64,000 nt of DNA, taken from IMG/VR virus record IMGVR_UViG_3300027747_004779, positions 93,858 through 157,857 of that record. The stretch is one strand, 5' to 3'. The position numbers and the translations under genes were made by a program. Shown piece after piece: positions 1 through 8,139 of this stretch. The first letter of the stretch is position 1; each line of letters opens with the position of its first letter. Below the pieces are notes generated by a model. It saw nothing but the letters and a program-made list of their open reading frames with translations, did no database searches and was not told the origin of the DNA. This DNA is from a virus.

Positions 1-444
1 ATTTTCTTTTTTAATACGGTTAATGAAAGCATGAAATGCAATAGTAGTAAAATATGAAAAGGGACTAAACCCGGTATCAAGTTTAAATTTTTGATTACGC
101 AATGCTGAGAACATCTTAACGATTGCATCTCCGATCATATCGTCTTTGTAGGAATAATTAATGAAGTTTGGTGCATAGGATAACCCGTTAGCAATTTTAG
201 TTAAGCTCTCTCCAAGTTTTTGTGTTACAACCCCTGACTTATAATATGCGCGTATCTCCTCTTCAAACTCCTTACCATTTACGTAATGAACTTTTTCTTT
301 CGGTTTAAGCTTTCTTCCTGTAGGTGTTACTGTTGGTGGTAAAACAATACCTTTAGAAATAATTTTCTTGAGATCAGGATCGCTCTCAATTATTTCTTCT
401 TTTGAAGGCTTAGCCTTCGAAGGCTTAACCTTTTTAGATTTCAT
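1..444 (-). CDS. 55: Late-transcription sigma factor gp55 (3' end cut by window edge)
   Basis: Reads leftward from an ATG at 442-444 and runs off the window start, giving 148 residues. After a Lys/Pro-rich N-terminus the core resembles T4 gp55: a GLS segment, a region like T4 [20 protein letters not shown] (here KDDMIGDAIVKMFSALRNQK), then FSYFTTIAFHAFINRIKKE, matching T4 AYITQACFNAFVQRIKKE. gp55 is the phage sigma-like factor that directs host RNA polymerase to TATAAATA late promoters, with the sliding clamp and gp33. Many NATAAATA boxes in this window fit that role. The start overlaps the end of uvsW by 11 bases. The C-terminal clamp-binding tail lies outside the window. Confidence 0.85.
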   Translation of the reverse strand, partial: MKSKKVKPSKAKPSKEEIIESDPDLKKIISKGIVLPPTVTPTGRKLKPKEKVHYVNGKEFEEEIRAYYKSGVVTQKLGESLTKIANGLSYAPNFINYSYKDDMIGDAIVKMFSALRNQKFKLDTGFSPFSYFTTIAFHAFINRIKKEN

Positions 445-1891
445 TAATTCTTTTGATGGAGTATTTAATTTTTTCTTTTTCATAAAGTGCGCGACGTTTT
501 TCCATATGAGCTAGGCTATATTTGAAATTATCTGCGATGTCGAATATTATAAGCTTATCTTTATCCTTATGCAAGCGAAGACCTCTTCCAATCGATTGAA
601 CTATCTTTATTTTTGCTTTTCCGCCGCATGCAAAAACAATATAATGTAGGTTTTTAATATTAATACCGGTAGAAAATATTTTTGAAATGGCGACAACAAC
701 AATATCAGTTCTTTTCTCCATAAGCTGTCTAATTTCATCTCTCTCTGCTACTTCGACTTCACCGCGTATAAAATAGCACTGTTTCTCCGGACATTGTTCT
801 TTTATTGTCTTGTATAATAATTCTCCATGCTCAATATAATCAACCAGAATTAAGGAATTGTTTGTAAGCTTACAAACAATTTTGCTTATAACATTATTTC
901 TAAACCCGCTTCTCATTAAAAATCTTTGCTCTTCACGATAAAGATTTGACGAAGATATTACGACGTCTTTAAACGGGTCTTCATTATAATTTAGTTCTAT
1001 GATTTGCACCTGCACGCTACTTACATAACTTTCTAATCGAAGTTCGTAGCTGTTCTTCTCGTATATTACAGGGCCGATTTTACCTATAATATTCCACTGA
1101 TCCATTAAGCTCTCAGGCATTGTACCGGTAAAACCAAATCTAAAAGGTGTTTTTATTTTTTTAAGAATTTTGTTTACTTCATTACCTTTACGTATTTTAT
1201 GTACTTCGTCAACTATTAAGACATCAATTGTTTCAAGCCAAGATAAATCTGTATTTTTACTTTGTAAGATACCTAGATTTGCTATAGTAACGTTGGCTTC
1301 ATTTTTTAATTCATAACTCCCTGTCCATTTTCTAACAGAAAATGGAACGTTATAAGAGAAAAAATCTGAAGATGTCTGTTCTACTAGCCCTAAATCAGGC
1401 ACTATATATAAGCAATTAAATTTTGATCCGTACAATAAAAATAATTTTGTAAGTAAAGAGGCAGCAGTAAGTGTCTTTCCGCCTGCTGTAGCAAGTATGA
1501 TTGTACCGCGGCCAATTGATAAAGCTTTTTTAACAATTTCTTCTTGATAATCTCTCAATGGTAGTTTAAGAGGTATCGGATCGTATGAAAATCTTGTATC
1601 GGATTGAAGATTTTTAACAGGCATAATAACCTCAAGAAGAGATTCGTCTGTCTTTACTTCACCGACATATTGATTGTTATTAAGATATTTTCTTATTTCA
1701 AAATAAAGACCCGGGTCAAATCTACCTGTTGGCGTTATTGCATAAGTTCTTTGCGGTAAAAATCTCCCGTATCTTTTTCTCATAAAAAAAGCAGCTTCAT
1801 TTTTAACAGAAAATGCTTCTCTTATTTCTTCAAATTTATCACCAGAAATAATACCGACCCCTTTATTAGAGTCAAAAGAAAAATTAATCAT
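434..1891 (-). CDS. uvsW: UvsW-type superfamily 2 RNA-DNA/DNA helicase
   Basis: 485 residues, close to T4 UvsW (about 500). SF2 motifs are in order: Q-like YQEEIVKKAL, Walker A ATAGGKT (about residue 135), motif II VDEVHK, motif III FTGTMPE and motif VI QSIGRGLRLHKDKDK. An N-terminal domain of about 100 residues precedes the helicase core, as in T4. UvsW unwinds branched DNA and R-loops and switches phage replication from origin-dependent to recombination-dependent mode. Its ATG overlaps the uvsY stop (ATGA), so the two are probably translated together; gp55 follows with an 11-base overlap. Confidence 0.9.
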   Translation of the reverse strand: MINFSFDSNKGVGIISGDKFEEIREAFSVKNEAAFFMRKRYGRFLPQRTYAITPTGRFDPGLYFEIRKYLNNNQYVGEVKTDESLLEVIMPVKNLQSDTRFSYDPIPLKLPLRDYQEEIVKKALSIGRGTIILATAGGKTLTAASLLTKLFLLYGSKFNCLYIVPDLGLVEQTSSDFFSYNVPFSVRKWTGSYELKNEANVTIANLGILQSKNTDLSWLETIDVLIVDEVHKIRKGNEVNKILKKIKTPFRFGFTGTMPESLMDQWNIIGKIGPVIYEKNSYELRLESYVSSVQVQIIELNYNEDPFKDVVISSSNLYREEQRFLMRSGFRNNVISKIVCKLTNNSLILVDYIEHGELLYKTIKEQCPEKQCYFIRGEVEVAERDEIRQLMEKRTDIVVVAISKIFSTGINIKNLHYIVFACGGKAKIKIVQSIGRGLRLHKDKDKLIIFDIADNFKYSLAHMEKRRALYEKEKIKYSIKRINEI

Positions 1892-2280
1892 GTTGTCTCA
1901 AGCTTAATAATATCAACAAGATTTTTTATATCATAAGATGTCGAGCTCAACGTCTTTTCTGACTTTTCTAGTAGCTCAATAATAAGCTCTAATTCTTTTA
2001 TTTGCGTATCGATCACAATTACTTCGCTATGCTTTTCTGCAGTACGCTCAACAACCGGTGTAGCTAATTTTACCGGGCTTTGTTCTTGTATCTTATCAAC
2101 TAATGTACGTTTTAATAGCTCGCGCTTCTTACGTAACTCATTGATTTGTAATTTGTGTCTAATGCATCTGCCGGCCCATTTATGCTTAATACCAGGCAGT
2201 TTTAACTGATAATCTTTGAGAATAAGCTCGTCTATTTTTAAGTCGTTCTCAAGTTCTTTTATGTAATCTTCTAGTAGCAT
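1888..2280 (-). CDS. uvsY: UvsY-like recombination mediator
   Basis: 130 residues from the ATG at 2278-2280; a longer reading from 2334 adds a hydrophobic stretch unlike the family. The N-terminus MLLEDYIKELENDLKIDE matches the UvsY opening (T4 MRLEDLQEELKKDVFID). A Lys/Arg-rich middle and a C-terminal helix follow. UvsY loads the UvsX recombinase onto gp32-coated single-stranded DNA. Length is close to T4 UvsY (137). Direct linkage to uvsW through an ATGA overlap supports the call; uvsX is not in the window. Confidence 0.75.
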   Translation of the reverse strand: MLLEDYIKELENDLKIDELILKDYQLKLPGIKHKWAGRCIRHKLQINELRKKRELLKRTLVDKIQEQSPVKLATPVVERTAEKHSEVIVIDTQIKELELIIELLEKSEKTLSSTSYDIKNLVDIIKLETT

Positions 2281-2306
2281 TAACTTAAATAATAGTATAC
2301 ATCTAT

Positions 2307-2567
2307 ATGAAATCAATAGGTTTATTCGAATCAAAGTTTTGCAAACTTCTTGAAGAAGATAATGTTGCAGGTGGTACGGGCAGCGCTTTTGGTTCCGGTA
2401 CTTTAGCTCCTATAGGTAATTTTGGAAATCAATTTCCATCACAAAATGATGATGCTTACGCGCCAAATGATGCTAGAGTACCAAAGATATTAGGCACTAA
2501 AAAGAAAAAAAAGAAAAAAGATAAATTCTTAGTTCAGCGCCGTCCGCTTCCTGGTCTTAGCCTTTAA
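2307..2567 (+). CDS. Small protein: capsid-targeting-like leader, copy of the gp23 N-arm, poly-Lys tail
   Basis: 86 residues in three parts. Residues 1-17 (MKSIGLFESKFCKLLEE) look like a T4 capsid-targeting leader ending in an L-x-E gp21 cleavage site. Residues 37-62 match residues 83-108 of the major capsid protein encoded at 36919-38424: 22 of 26 identical, including NQFPSQND, AYAPND and PKIL. Residues 65-71 are seven consecutive lysines, followed by a basic tail ending PLPGLSL. In gp23 the matched stretch lies just after the predicted cleavage site (E60). Codons differ between the copies although the protein is conserved, so this is not a recent duplication. Function unknown; a capsid-bound or packaged basic protein is an inference. 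Confidence 0.7.
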   Translation: MKSIGLFESKFCKLLEEDNVAGGTGSAFGSGTLAPIGNFGNQFPSQNDDAYAPNDARVPKILGTKKKKKKKDKFLVQRRPLPGLSL

Positions 2568-2589
2568 TAGGTAATTAGCTAAATATAGT

Positions 2590-3003
2590 ATGGATCTTGG
2601 ACATTGGTTACTTTCAGAAGGTATTTTTCTAAATGAAGATACATTCGGCTTCATTTATGAAATAACAAATACAGTTACAAGTAAGAAGTATATTGGTAAA
2701 AAGCAGTGTAAATCAAAATTAAAAAGAAAACCATTGAAAGGTAAGAAAAACAAACGTATAGAAATAAAAGAGTCGGATTGGAAAGAATATACTAGCTCAT
2801 CTAATGAATTAAATGAAGATATAAAGAAATACGGTAAAGATAGATTTATATTTAAAATCTTGCGTGCATGCGGATCAAAATGGGAATTGGCATATTTTGA
2901 AATAAAAGAACAATTAGAAAAAAACGTTCTCTTAAGAGATGACTATTATAATGGTATTATTAATGTTCGTATTGGCCGTCCTCCAAAAAGTTTTCTTGAT
3001 TAG
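2590..3003 (+). CDS. GIY-YIG family endonuclease
   Basis: 137 residues. The GIY-YIG signature appears as FGFIYEITN followed by KKYIGKK (residues 20-37). A Lys-rich stretch, DWKEYTSSS, DIKKYGKDRFIFKIL and a C-terminal DDYYNGIINVRIG follow, typical of the short GIY-YIG nucleases scattered in T4-like phages (Seg family and relatives). Such enzymes cut DNA and often act as free-standing homing nucleases. The N-terminus MDLGHWLLSEGIFLNED carries two L-x-E sites, so packaging into the head is possible but unproven. A CTAAATA box ends 4 bases before the ATG. Confidence 0.75.
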   Translation: MDLGHWLLSEGIFLNEDTFGFIYEITNTVTSKKYIGKKQCKSKLKRKPLKGKKNKRIEIKESDWKEYTSSSNELNEDIKKYGKDRFIFKILRACGSKWELAYFEIKEQLEKNVLLRDDYYNGIINVRIGRPPKSFLD

Positions 3004-3029
3004 TTTGTATGTTTCATACATAATGTAGC

Positions 3030-3593
3030 ATGCTCAAAAAACTTGAGTTTAAGCAATATAACTTTCGTATAGTCGACTTTAATTCTATTTTTATTAAAAA
3101 AATTGAAGTTGATCTGATCAACGATCTGCATCGGTTTGAGCTATTTAAAAATAGAATAACATCGCATACAAAAAAGTTTTTTTATCACCATATAATTTTC
3201 GGTTTATGTGAGTTCTTATTACATGAAAAAGCTAAAGAAAAAACAATTATATATTTTAATAATACACAAATGTCTGATTTAGAGCTTTTTAAGTATTTTA
3301 AAGAGGATGAAGTGCGAGATGTAGTAGAACAAATAGTAAGAAGAATAAAGATACTACTACCCATTAGAGTCTTTATTACAAATATTTCTTATGATTTCCT
3401 TCAGCATCTTATAGACAGAAAAGATGGTAGAGGCGTGGAAGCTATAAACAGTCTTAGAACATATATCGATAGTGTTAATTATGAAAAATATACATTTAGT
3501 AGGGTTTTAACATTTACAAAGCGCAATGATCTTATTTTTTTAAGTAAAGAATATTTTGATAAGCTTAAAGCAAAGCAACTTATAATAGTTTAA
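3030..3593 (+). CDS. Hypothetical protein
   Basis: 187 residues, no family recognised. Mixed alpha/beta character with many Phe and Ile residues, an acidic helix around residues 82-100 (DLELFKYFKEDEVRDVVEQI), and a basic C-terminal half ending KLKAKQLIIV. No signal peptide or membrane segment. It lacks the [LIV]-x-E leader seen in several neighbours. It sits between the GIY-YIG nuclease and a late-promoter-driven gene, all on the plus strand. Confidence 0.6.
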   Translation: MLKKLEFKQYNFRIVDFNSIFIKKIEVDLINDLHRFELFKNRITSHTKKFFYHHIIFGLCEFLLHEKAKEKTIIYFNNTQMSDLELFKYFKEDEVRDVVEQIVRRIKILLPIRVFITNISYDFLQHLIDRKDGRGVEAINSLRTYIDSVNYEKYTFSRVLTFTKRNDLIFLSKEYFDKLKAKQLIIV

Positions 3594-3596
3594 AAC

Positions 3597-3604
3597 AATA
3601 AATA
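3597..3604 (+). promoter_or_regulatory. T4-type late promoter AATAAATA
   Basis: AATAAATA followed by 5 bases (ATATT) and the ATG at 3610. In T4 the octamer covers about -13 to -6, which would put +1 on the start codon. Confidence 0.65.
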
Positions 3605-3609
3605 ATATT

Positions 3610-4050
3610 ATGACCTTTAATGAACGTATGGCAAAATACAAATCTCTTCTAAATGAACAAGAGCCAGTTCCGCAAGATGCAGCTGCCCCTGCACCGCAAG
3701 CAGAGCAACCTTCAGCACTACCTGCAAAAGCTGCACCAATGGCTGTTCCACCCGAGGGATATGTAGATATGGTGAGATTACTTGCTAAGGCTTTAGTGAT
3801 GAATGTACCTGCAGGGTCGGTTGATACATTGTTTACAAAGCCTATAACAAAAGAGAACGCAATAGAAATGAGAGAGCAAATTGAAAATGCTATTTCAACA
3901 AGCGAGAGTGTAGGTGATAATGAAATGCGAATAACAAATCCTAACGTTGAGAAATTTGTTAATTCAATTAATGAAAATAATTTTATGGCGAAATATAAGC
4001 AAATTCTTGCTATGATGAGAAATTATAGTAACGACCCGAAGTTAAAATGA
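3610..4050 (+). CDS. Putative packaged protein with capsid-targeting leader and Pro/Ala linker
   Basis: 146 residues. The N-terminus MTFNERMAKYKSLLNE ends with an L-N-E site, the consensus cut by T4 gp21 protease. A Pro/Ala/Gln linker follows (about residues 17-45), then a helical domain (YVDMVRLLAKALVMNVPAG onward) that I do not recognise. The leader resembles T4 internal-protein capsid-targeting sequences (MKTYQEFIAEA type). A late promoter lies directly upstream. The gene leads a run of tightly packed genes to 7028. Role inside the head is inferred. Confidence 0.65.
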   Translation: MTFNERMAKYKSLLNEQEPVPQDAAAPAPQAEQPSALPAKAAPMAVPPEGYVDMVRLLAKALVMNVPAGSVDTLFTKPITKENAIEMREQIENAISTSESVGDNEMRITNPNVEKFVNSINENNFMAKYKQILAMMRNYSNDPKLK

Positions 4051-4051
4051 T

Positions 4052-5158
4052 ATGGAAAAATATCGAAGCTTACAGGATATTTATTTAAAAGAAAGCTTTG
4101 CAAAGTCACTACCCCCTTTGCCTAGACAGACAATTAATTGGTTAATGGAAGCTATAGCTGATGCCCCGCCTCCTGCTCCCAATTCAGCTTATGTACAGCT
4201 TTACGTAAAAGATCCTTCAAAAAATGAACAACAATTTGTAGGTAATATCGATATAGATTATTTTAATAAAGTTGTTAAGCCTGTTTTAAATAGAGGATCA
4301 GAGGGTGCAATTAATGTTAATAAGTTAATAGAAAAAAGACTTAAAGATGCAAATATAACAACTGAGAATTTAAATATAATTTTTGATTATATACAGAACA
4401 CAGGAATAAAAATTTCTTCTGAAAATTTTGCTAAATGTCAGAGTATACTTAAAACTGCGATTGCTTCAGAAACACCTTTTAACATAACTACTGTTTTATC
4501 AGAGAGTTTTGATACACCTGTAGAGAGCATTTCAAATAAATCAAATGAGCTTCTAGGCCTTATGCGCTTAAAAGCACAAAGTGGTTCTGCAACATTTGAA
4601 GATCGTAGTCAGGTTGCGGGTCCTGGTGAAGTTGTTTTGAGCTTCTTTGGTAACGGTAGAAAGCTTATAACATCGAAAAAGAAAACAGAAGCCGCTACAG
4701 CAGAAAAAGGAGATATATCTTTAGGTGAATTGAGAATAGAGCTTAAAGGAACGCAGGGAAGAATATACCCAGCAACAAAAATTACTTATAGTCAGCACGG
4801 TACTCCGGGTGATTTTGCAAAGAAAAACTTACAGAATAATCCATTAGATGTAGTAAAGTATTATACGTTCGGTGAAGAGGGGCTATCAATTGATAGATTC
4901 GATAATGAAATTAATGCTGGCCTGAAGCAAAATATAGATGTAAGACTTTTAGCAACAGGGCTAGCATTAAGAGAGTATCAAGTAAAAAGTGGATTTCATT
5001 ATTATGGTTTTGTAGATTCAAAAACATTTAATTGTGTAGCTTTAACAAGCGCAGATAAAGATATTATCGCTATAGGTAAATTTTATACTTCTTATATTGG
5101 TAATTATTTAAGCTTTGATAGAGGCGGTCATAAATTACCGCCCGCTTTTAAAATATAA
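4052..5158 (+). CDS. Hypothetical protein with possible PD-(D/E)xK nuclease core
   Basis: 368 residues. The N-terminus carries possible gp21 sites (IYLKE, INWLME, residues 10-33) followed by a Pro/Ala linker. The C-terminal half contains GPGEVVLSFFGNG, then GDISLGELRIELKG and GRIYP (about residues 189-240). A Glu, a later Asp and an E-L-K triad in beta strands is the pattern of PD-(D/E)xK nucleases. I cannot confirm the fold from sequence alone; a non-nuclease structural role is possible. It begins one base after the previous stop and overlaps the next gene by one base (TAATG), so it is co-translated with the ligase-like gene. Confidence 0.5.
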   Translation: MEKYRSLQDIYLKESFAKSLPPLPRQTINWLMEAIADAPPPAPNSAYVQLYVKDPSKNEQQFVGNIDIDYFNKVVKPVLNRGSEGAINVNKLIEKRLKDANITTENLNIIFDYIQNTGIKISSENFAKCQSILKTAIASETPFNITTVLSESFDTPVESISNKSNELLGLMRLKAQSGSATFEDRSQVAGPGEVVLSFFGNGRKLITSKKKTEAATAEKGDISLGELRIELKGTQGRIYPATKITYSQHGTPGDFAKKNLQNNPLDVVKYYTFGEEGLSIDRFDNEINAGLKQNIDVRLLATGLALREYQVKSGFHYYGFVDSKTFNCVALTSADKDIIAIGKFYTSYIGNYLSFDRGGHKLPPAFKI

Positions 5159-6378
5159 TGATGACGTTTAAACAGTTTCTGCTTGAAGGCGGAGTTGCTG
5201 GTCATATGGCACATCCTTACGATCTGCCTAATGTTAATACAGGAAGAGATCTTATTAACGTCTTTAATAAAATAGCTACTAGCTTAGTTAAAAAGCCTTC
5301 TGTAGTAAAAATAGATGGTGTTAATGCCTCTATTAAGCTTATTACAAATAAAGAGGGTAATAAAGAGTTTGCTATGGATAGAGGCTCAAATAAGCCAGAA
5401 GATGTAGAGGGTGTTACTATCGATAAGCTCAGCTCACGCTTTCCAGAGGGTCATGGTATGAGAGAAACGGGTAAAGTTGTATTAGAAATTTTTAATCAAG
5501 CTTTACCTTCAATAGAAAAGGAGCTCAAACAATTAAAGATGTGGGATAATAATCGCATTCTCTTTAATATGGAATTTGTTAAAGGTGCGACAAACGTAAT
5601 TGGATATGCAAATAACTTTCTTGCTATTCACGGGTTAAATGAAATAGTTGAGGTTAAAAGCCCTGTTCGAGGAAGTGTAAGTCGTGCATCGCGTGAAATA
5701 CCTTATGATAAAAAAGCTTTACAATCGCTAATAGAAAAAGTCAAACCAATTGCTGAAAAATATAATTTTGACGTGGTAAATGAGTTTGTTGTTACACTAG
5801 CGAATAGGATTGATTTTAATCCAGAATTAAATTCAAAATTTTCTGTTAGTTATGATTCACGTAACATTCAAACAAAACCTTTAAAAGATTGGCTTAGTGA
5901 GGCAAAAAATCCTCGTGCTGATAAGATTAAGCTTGCATCAGGTAAATCTATTAGTGCGGTGAGTTTAGAAAATTATAAGAACATGTCTGCAGGGGTGCCT
6001 TTAGATCATTATCTTGGTAAGAATACAAAGGATTATCAAAAAGCAATTGATGGTGCGGTATTAATACACGCAACAATTTTAATGGGTCAAAAGATAAAAG
6101 ATACTGCAACTTCAGAATTAGGTAATGTAGGTACACAAGAGGGTATTGTTATAAGAGATTCAAGTATATCTGTTAATCCGTTAAAAATAACAGGTAATTT
6201 TTTTACCGGCAAGGAAACAGGTCGTATTAAGCAGCTTAAAACACAAGAGGAAGAAGAGGGTATTAAGGGTCAGCTCTCAAATACTAATAAAGTATTAAAT
6301 TATAAAAACTATCAAACTAACCCCCCTTACGGAAAAGAAGGTGCGCGGTTAACATTAACACCAGGAATGAGTCTATGA
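5158..6378 (+). CDS. Ligase-superfamily nucleotidyltransferase-like protein with capsid-targeting leader
   Basis: 406 residues. MMTFKQFLLEGG closely resembles T4 internal-protein leaders (MKTYQEFIAEA), with gp21 cleavage expected after L-L-E. Downstream are motifs like those of DNA/RNA ligases and capping enzymes: KIDGVNA (motif I, K-x-D-G, about residue 48), RILFNMEFV (motif III-like), EGIVIRD (motif IV) and GRIKQLK (motif V-like). The nucleotide-binding Lys and the EG(I/V)V-R motif both look intact. This predicts a covalent nucleotidyl-enzyme intermediate and an end-joining or nucleotidyl-transfer activity; the substrate is unknown. I recall unnamed relatives in marine T4-like phages. The overlap with the HxGH gene downstream (4 bases) suggests joint expression. 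Confidence 0.6.
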   Translation: MMTFKQFLLEGGVAGHMAHPYDLPNVNTGRDLINVFNKIATSLVKKPSVVKIDGVNASIKLITNKEGNKEFAMDRGSNKPEDVEGVTIDKLSSRFPEGHGMRETGKVVLEIFNQALPSIEKELKQLKMWDNNRILFNMEFVKGATNVIGYANNFLAIHGLNEIVEVKSPVRGSVSRASREIPYDKKALQSLIEKVKPIAEKYNFDVVNEFVVTLANRIDFNPELNSKFSVSYDSRNIQTKPLKDWLSEAKNPRADKIKLASGKSISAVSLENYKNMSAGVPLDHYLGKNTKDYQKAIDGAVLIHATILMGQKIKDTATSELGNVGTQEGIVIRDSSISVNPLKITGNFFTGKETGRIKQLKTQEEEEGIKGQLSNTNKVLNYKNYQTNPPYGKEGARLTLTPGMSL

Positions 6379-7028
6379 AGTTTGATACATTAGTAGAGCA
6401 GATATTACAGCCACAGAAAAATAATCTTATTGTTATTTTTCCCGGGCGGTTTCAACCTTTTCATGTTGGTCATAAAAAGCTTTATGATGCTGCAAAACAG
6501 AAATTTCCTGGTGCCGATTTTTATATAGCCACAGCAGATACAACAGAAAATAGCGCTAAAGAGCCTGATCGTTATCCTTTTAATTTTGCAGAAAAAAAAG
6601 AAATTATTAAAGCGACGGGTATACCGGAAAAAGAAATTGTACTTACAAAACAACCTTACAAGCCTATTGAAATTTTAAAAAACTATGATCAAAATGTTGC
6701 AAAAGTAATTTATATTGTAGGTGAAAAGGATATGAGAGAGGATCCGCGATTTTCCTTTAAGCCTAAAAAAGATGGCTCTGCTCCTTACTTTCAGCCATTC
6801 AAGAGCTTAAATGAGCTCGAACCGTTTAAAGAACAAGGTGGTCATGGCTACATCTATGCACCGGGTACAATACAGTTTAATCTCGGTGGTAAAAATATTA
6901 CTAGTGCAACAGAGCTGAGAAATATGTATAAAGCAGCTGACGAGGCTACAAAAAAGCAGTATATAAAAGACGTTTTAGGTAAATTTGATCCAAAAGTCTA
7001 TAATCTGTTTAACACAAAATTGCGTTAA
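6375..7028 (+). CDS. HxGH-motif nucleotidyltransferase (cytidylyltransferase/NMNAT-like)
   Basis: 217 residues. The class signature is FPGRFQPFHVGHKKLYDAA (residues 22-40), with the HxGH motif as HVGH. The second nucleotide-binding motif is ITSATELR (usual form I-S-S/G-T-x-x-R) near residue 175. Enzymes of this fold join a nucleotide monophosphate from ATP or CTP to a phosphorylated substrate with release of pyrophosphate. NMN adenylyltransferases and glycerol-phosphate cytidylyltransferases are both possible. The first residues (MKFDTLVEQIL) resemble the leaders of its neighbours, with an L-V-E site. Its end overlaps the converging gene by 4 bases. Confidence 0.75.
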   Translation: MKFDTLVEQILQPQKNNLIVIFPGRFQPFHVGHKKLYDAAKQKFPGADFYIATADTTENSAKEPDRYPFNFAEKKEIIKATGIPEKEIVLTKQPYKPIEILKNYDQNVAKVIYIVGEKDMREDPRFSFKPKKDGSAPYFQPFKSLNELEPFKEQGGHGYIYAPGTIQFNLGGKNITSATELRNMYKAADEATKKQYIKDVLGKFDPKVYNLFNTKLR

Positions 7029-7678
7029 TTTTTATTTTCAAGTAAAACAATGGTTTCTAGTAATACCTTTTCGAGTGTTTCTCTCGATTCTTTTCTCAAT
7101 ACCGTCCTAAGCTGGCTTACTAAAGAATCACCGCCATTTGCAATTGCTTTATAAAGATCTTCTTCGTTATTTTCTTCAACGCCCATCATCTCCATCTGAC
7201 TACGAGCGGCTTCGTAATCCTTATAATCAAATACGGATTCAAGGTCATCATGAGCATTAGTAAGCTTGCTTAATACCCATGCTTCAACATTACCGCCCTT
7301 GCGTATAATATCGTGAAGCATTGCTGAAAGTTTAAAAATTCTAAATAATAACTGTTTGGACATGTATTCATTCTTTTCAGTTTCCTCAAGACCGTCTTGA
7401 AGGTTCATTCCGCCGTCACATCCCTCGCATTCTTCATTTTTTTGATTTGCTTGACATTCCTCACATTCACTACAATCACATCCTTTAGCAGCATAAGGAC
7501 AATGAGCGTCTTCTTCGTTTTCGCAGCCGCATTCTTTTTCTGGAACCTTAAAGCTCTGTATCTTCGAAGGTGTAGGTGTTACACTCTGATTATCAGCTTC
7601 TGGTCCAAGACCGAGATTCTCCTTAACGATCTTTTGATTATAGATCTCATTTAAGAGGTGAAAGTCCTTATGGAACAT
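7025..7678 (-). CDS. Cys-rich protein with capsid-targeting leader
   Basis: 217 residues. The leader MFHKDFHLLNEIYNQKIVKEN contains an L-N-E site. Residues about 48-90 hold eleven cysteines in closely spaced pairs (ECGCEN, CPYAAKGCDCSECEEC, ECEGC), suggesting a small metal-binding knot. The C-terminal half is helical; a segment like GGNVEAWVLSKLTNAHDDLESV is a motif I recall from many cyanophage head-associated proteins (form ...W.QSKITKA.DYL). A late promoter lies upstream with 5-base spacing. Function unknown; packaging is inferred. Confidence 0.65.
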   Translation of the reverse strand: MFHKDFHLLNEIYNQKIVKENLGLGPEADNQSVTPTPSKIQSFKVPEKECGCENEEDAHCPYAAKGCDCSECEECQANQKNEECEGCDGGMNLQDGLEETEKNEYMSKQLLFRIFKLSAMLHDIIRKGGNVEAWVLSKLTNAHDDLESVFDYKDYEAARSQMEMMGVEENNEEDLYKAIANGGDSLVSQLRTVLRKESRETLEKVLLETIVLLENKN

Positions 7679-7683
7679 GTAAT

Positions 7684-7691
7684 TATTTATT
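7684..7691 (-). promoter_or_regulatory. T4-type late promoter AATAAATA
   Basis: On the minus strand AATAAATA, 5 bases (ATTAC), then the ATG of the Cys-rich gene at 7678. Confidence 0.65.
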
Positions 7692-8094
7692 CTAATTCGA
7701 TAAAATTATTACTGTTAGTTGAGTAAAATATCTTCTTAAAGTTCAACTGTTTAACGAGGTTTAAACAGCTTTTGCAAGGTTTTGACAAGTCTAATTGATT
7801 ATTTCTATTAATACGAGTGTTTACTAGTGTATATTTACTGCAATCTTCTTCGCCTAATCTTAATATTGCTGACAACTCAGAATGAACTCCTACGGTATGT
7901 GATATGTCGTCACCAGTACGGCTAAAAAAACCTATTTCCAAATTCTTTGGGTGTGTTTTAGTAGGGTTATTAATACCTATAGAAAGAAGTCTATTTTTAT
8001 GAAATATAAAAGAGAAGTGTTTACATCTGTAGTTTCCATGCTTCTTTAATAAAGCATAAGATATTTCTGTTGTCTTTCTAAACAGGTTTTCCAT
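7687..8094 (-). CDS. Cytidine/dCMP deaminase-fold protein
   Basis: 135 residues. Zinc-site motifs of the deaminase fold are present: GVHSELSAIL (H-x-E, about residue 69) and KPCKSCLNLV (P-C-x-x-C, about residue 107). Such enzymes deaminate cytosine or related bases in nucleosides, nucleotides or nucleic acids. The protein is shorter than T4 dCMP deaminase (193) and lacks its extra zinc region, so substrate is open: dCMP, a free nucleoside, or a modified base are all possible. No late box is seen at the start. The neighbouring minus-strand gene starts inside its 3' end, so readthrough is likely. Confidence 0.65.
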   Translation of the reverse strand: MENLFRKTTEISYALLKKHGNYRCKHFSFIFHKNRLLSIGINNPTKTHPKNLEIGFFSRTGDDISHTVGVHSELSAILRLGEEDCSKYTLVNTRINRNNQLDLSKPCKSCLNLVKQLNFKKIFYSTNSNNFIELE

Positions 8095-8126
8095 ACTTAA
8101 TGTTAAATGAAAAGTGTTTAAAAATC

Positions 8127-8134
8127 AATAAATA
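8127..8134 (+). promoter_or_regulatory. T4-type late promoter AATAAATA
   Basis: AATAAATA, 5 bases (TTACT), then the ATG at 8140. Confidence 0.65.
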
Positions 8135-8139
8135 TTACT

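Noticed and set aside
1888-2334. Upstream start of uvsY at 2334
   Set aside because: Adds a hydrophobic N-terminus unlike UvsY; MLLEDY start at 2280 fits the family.
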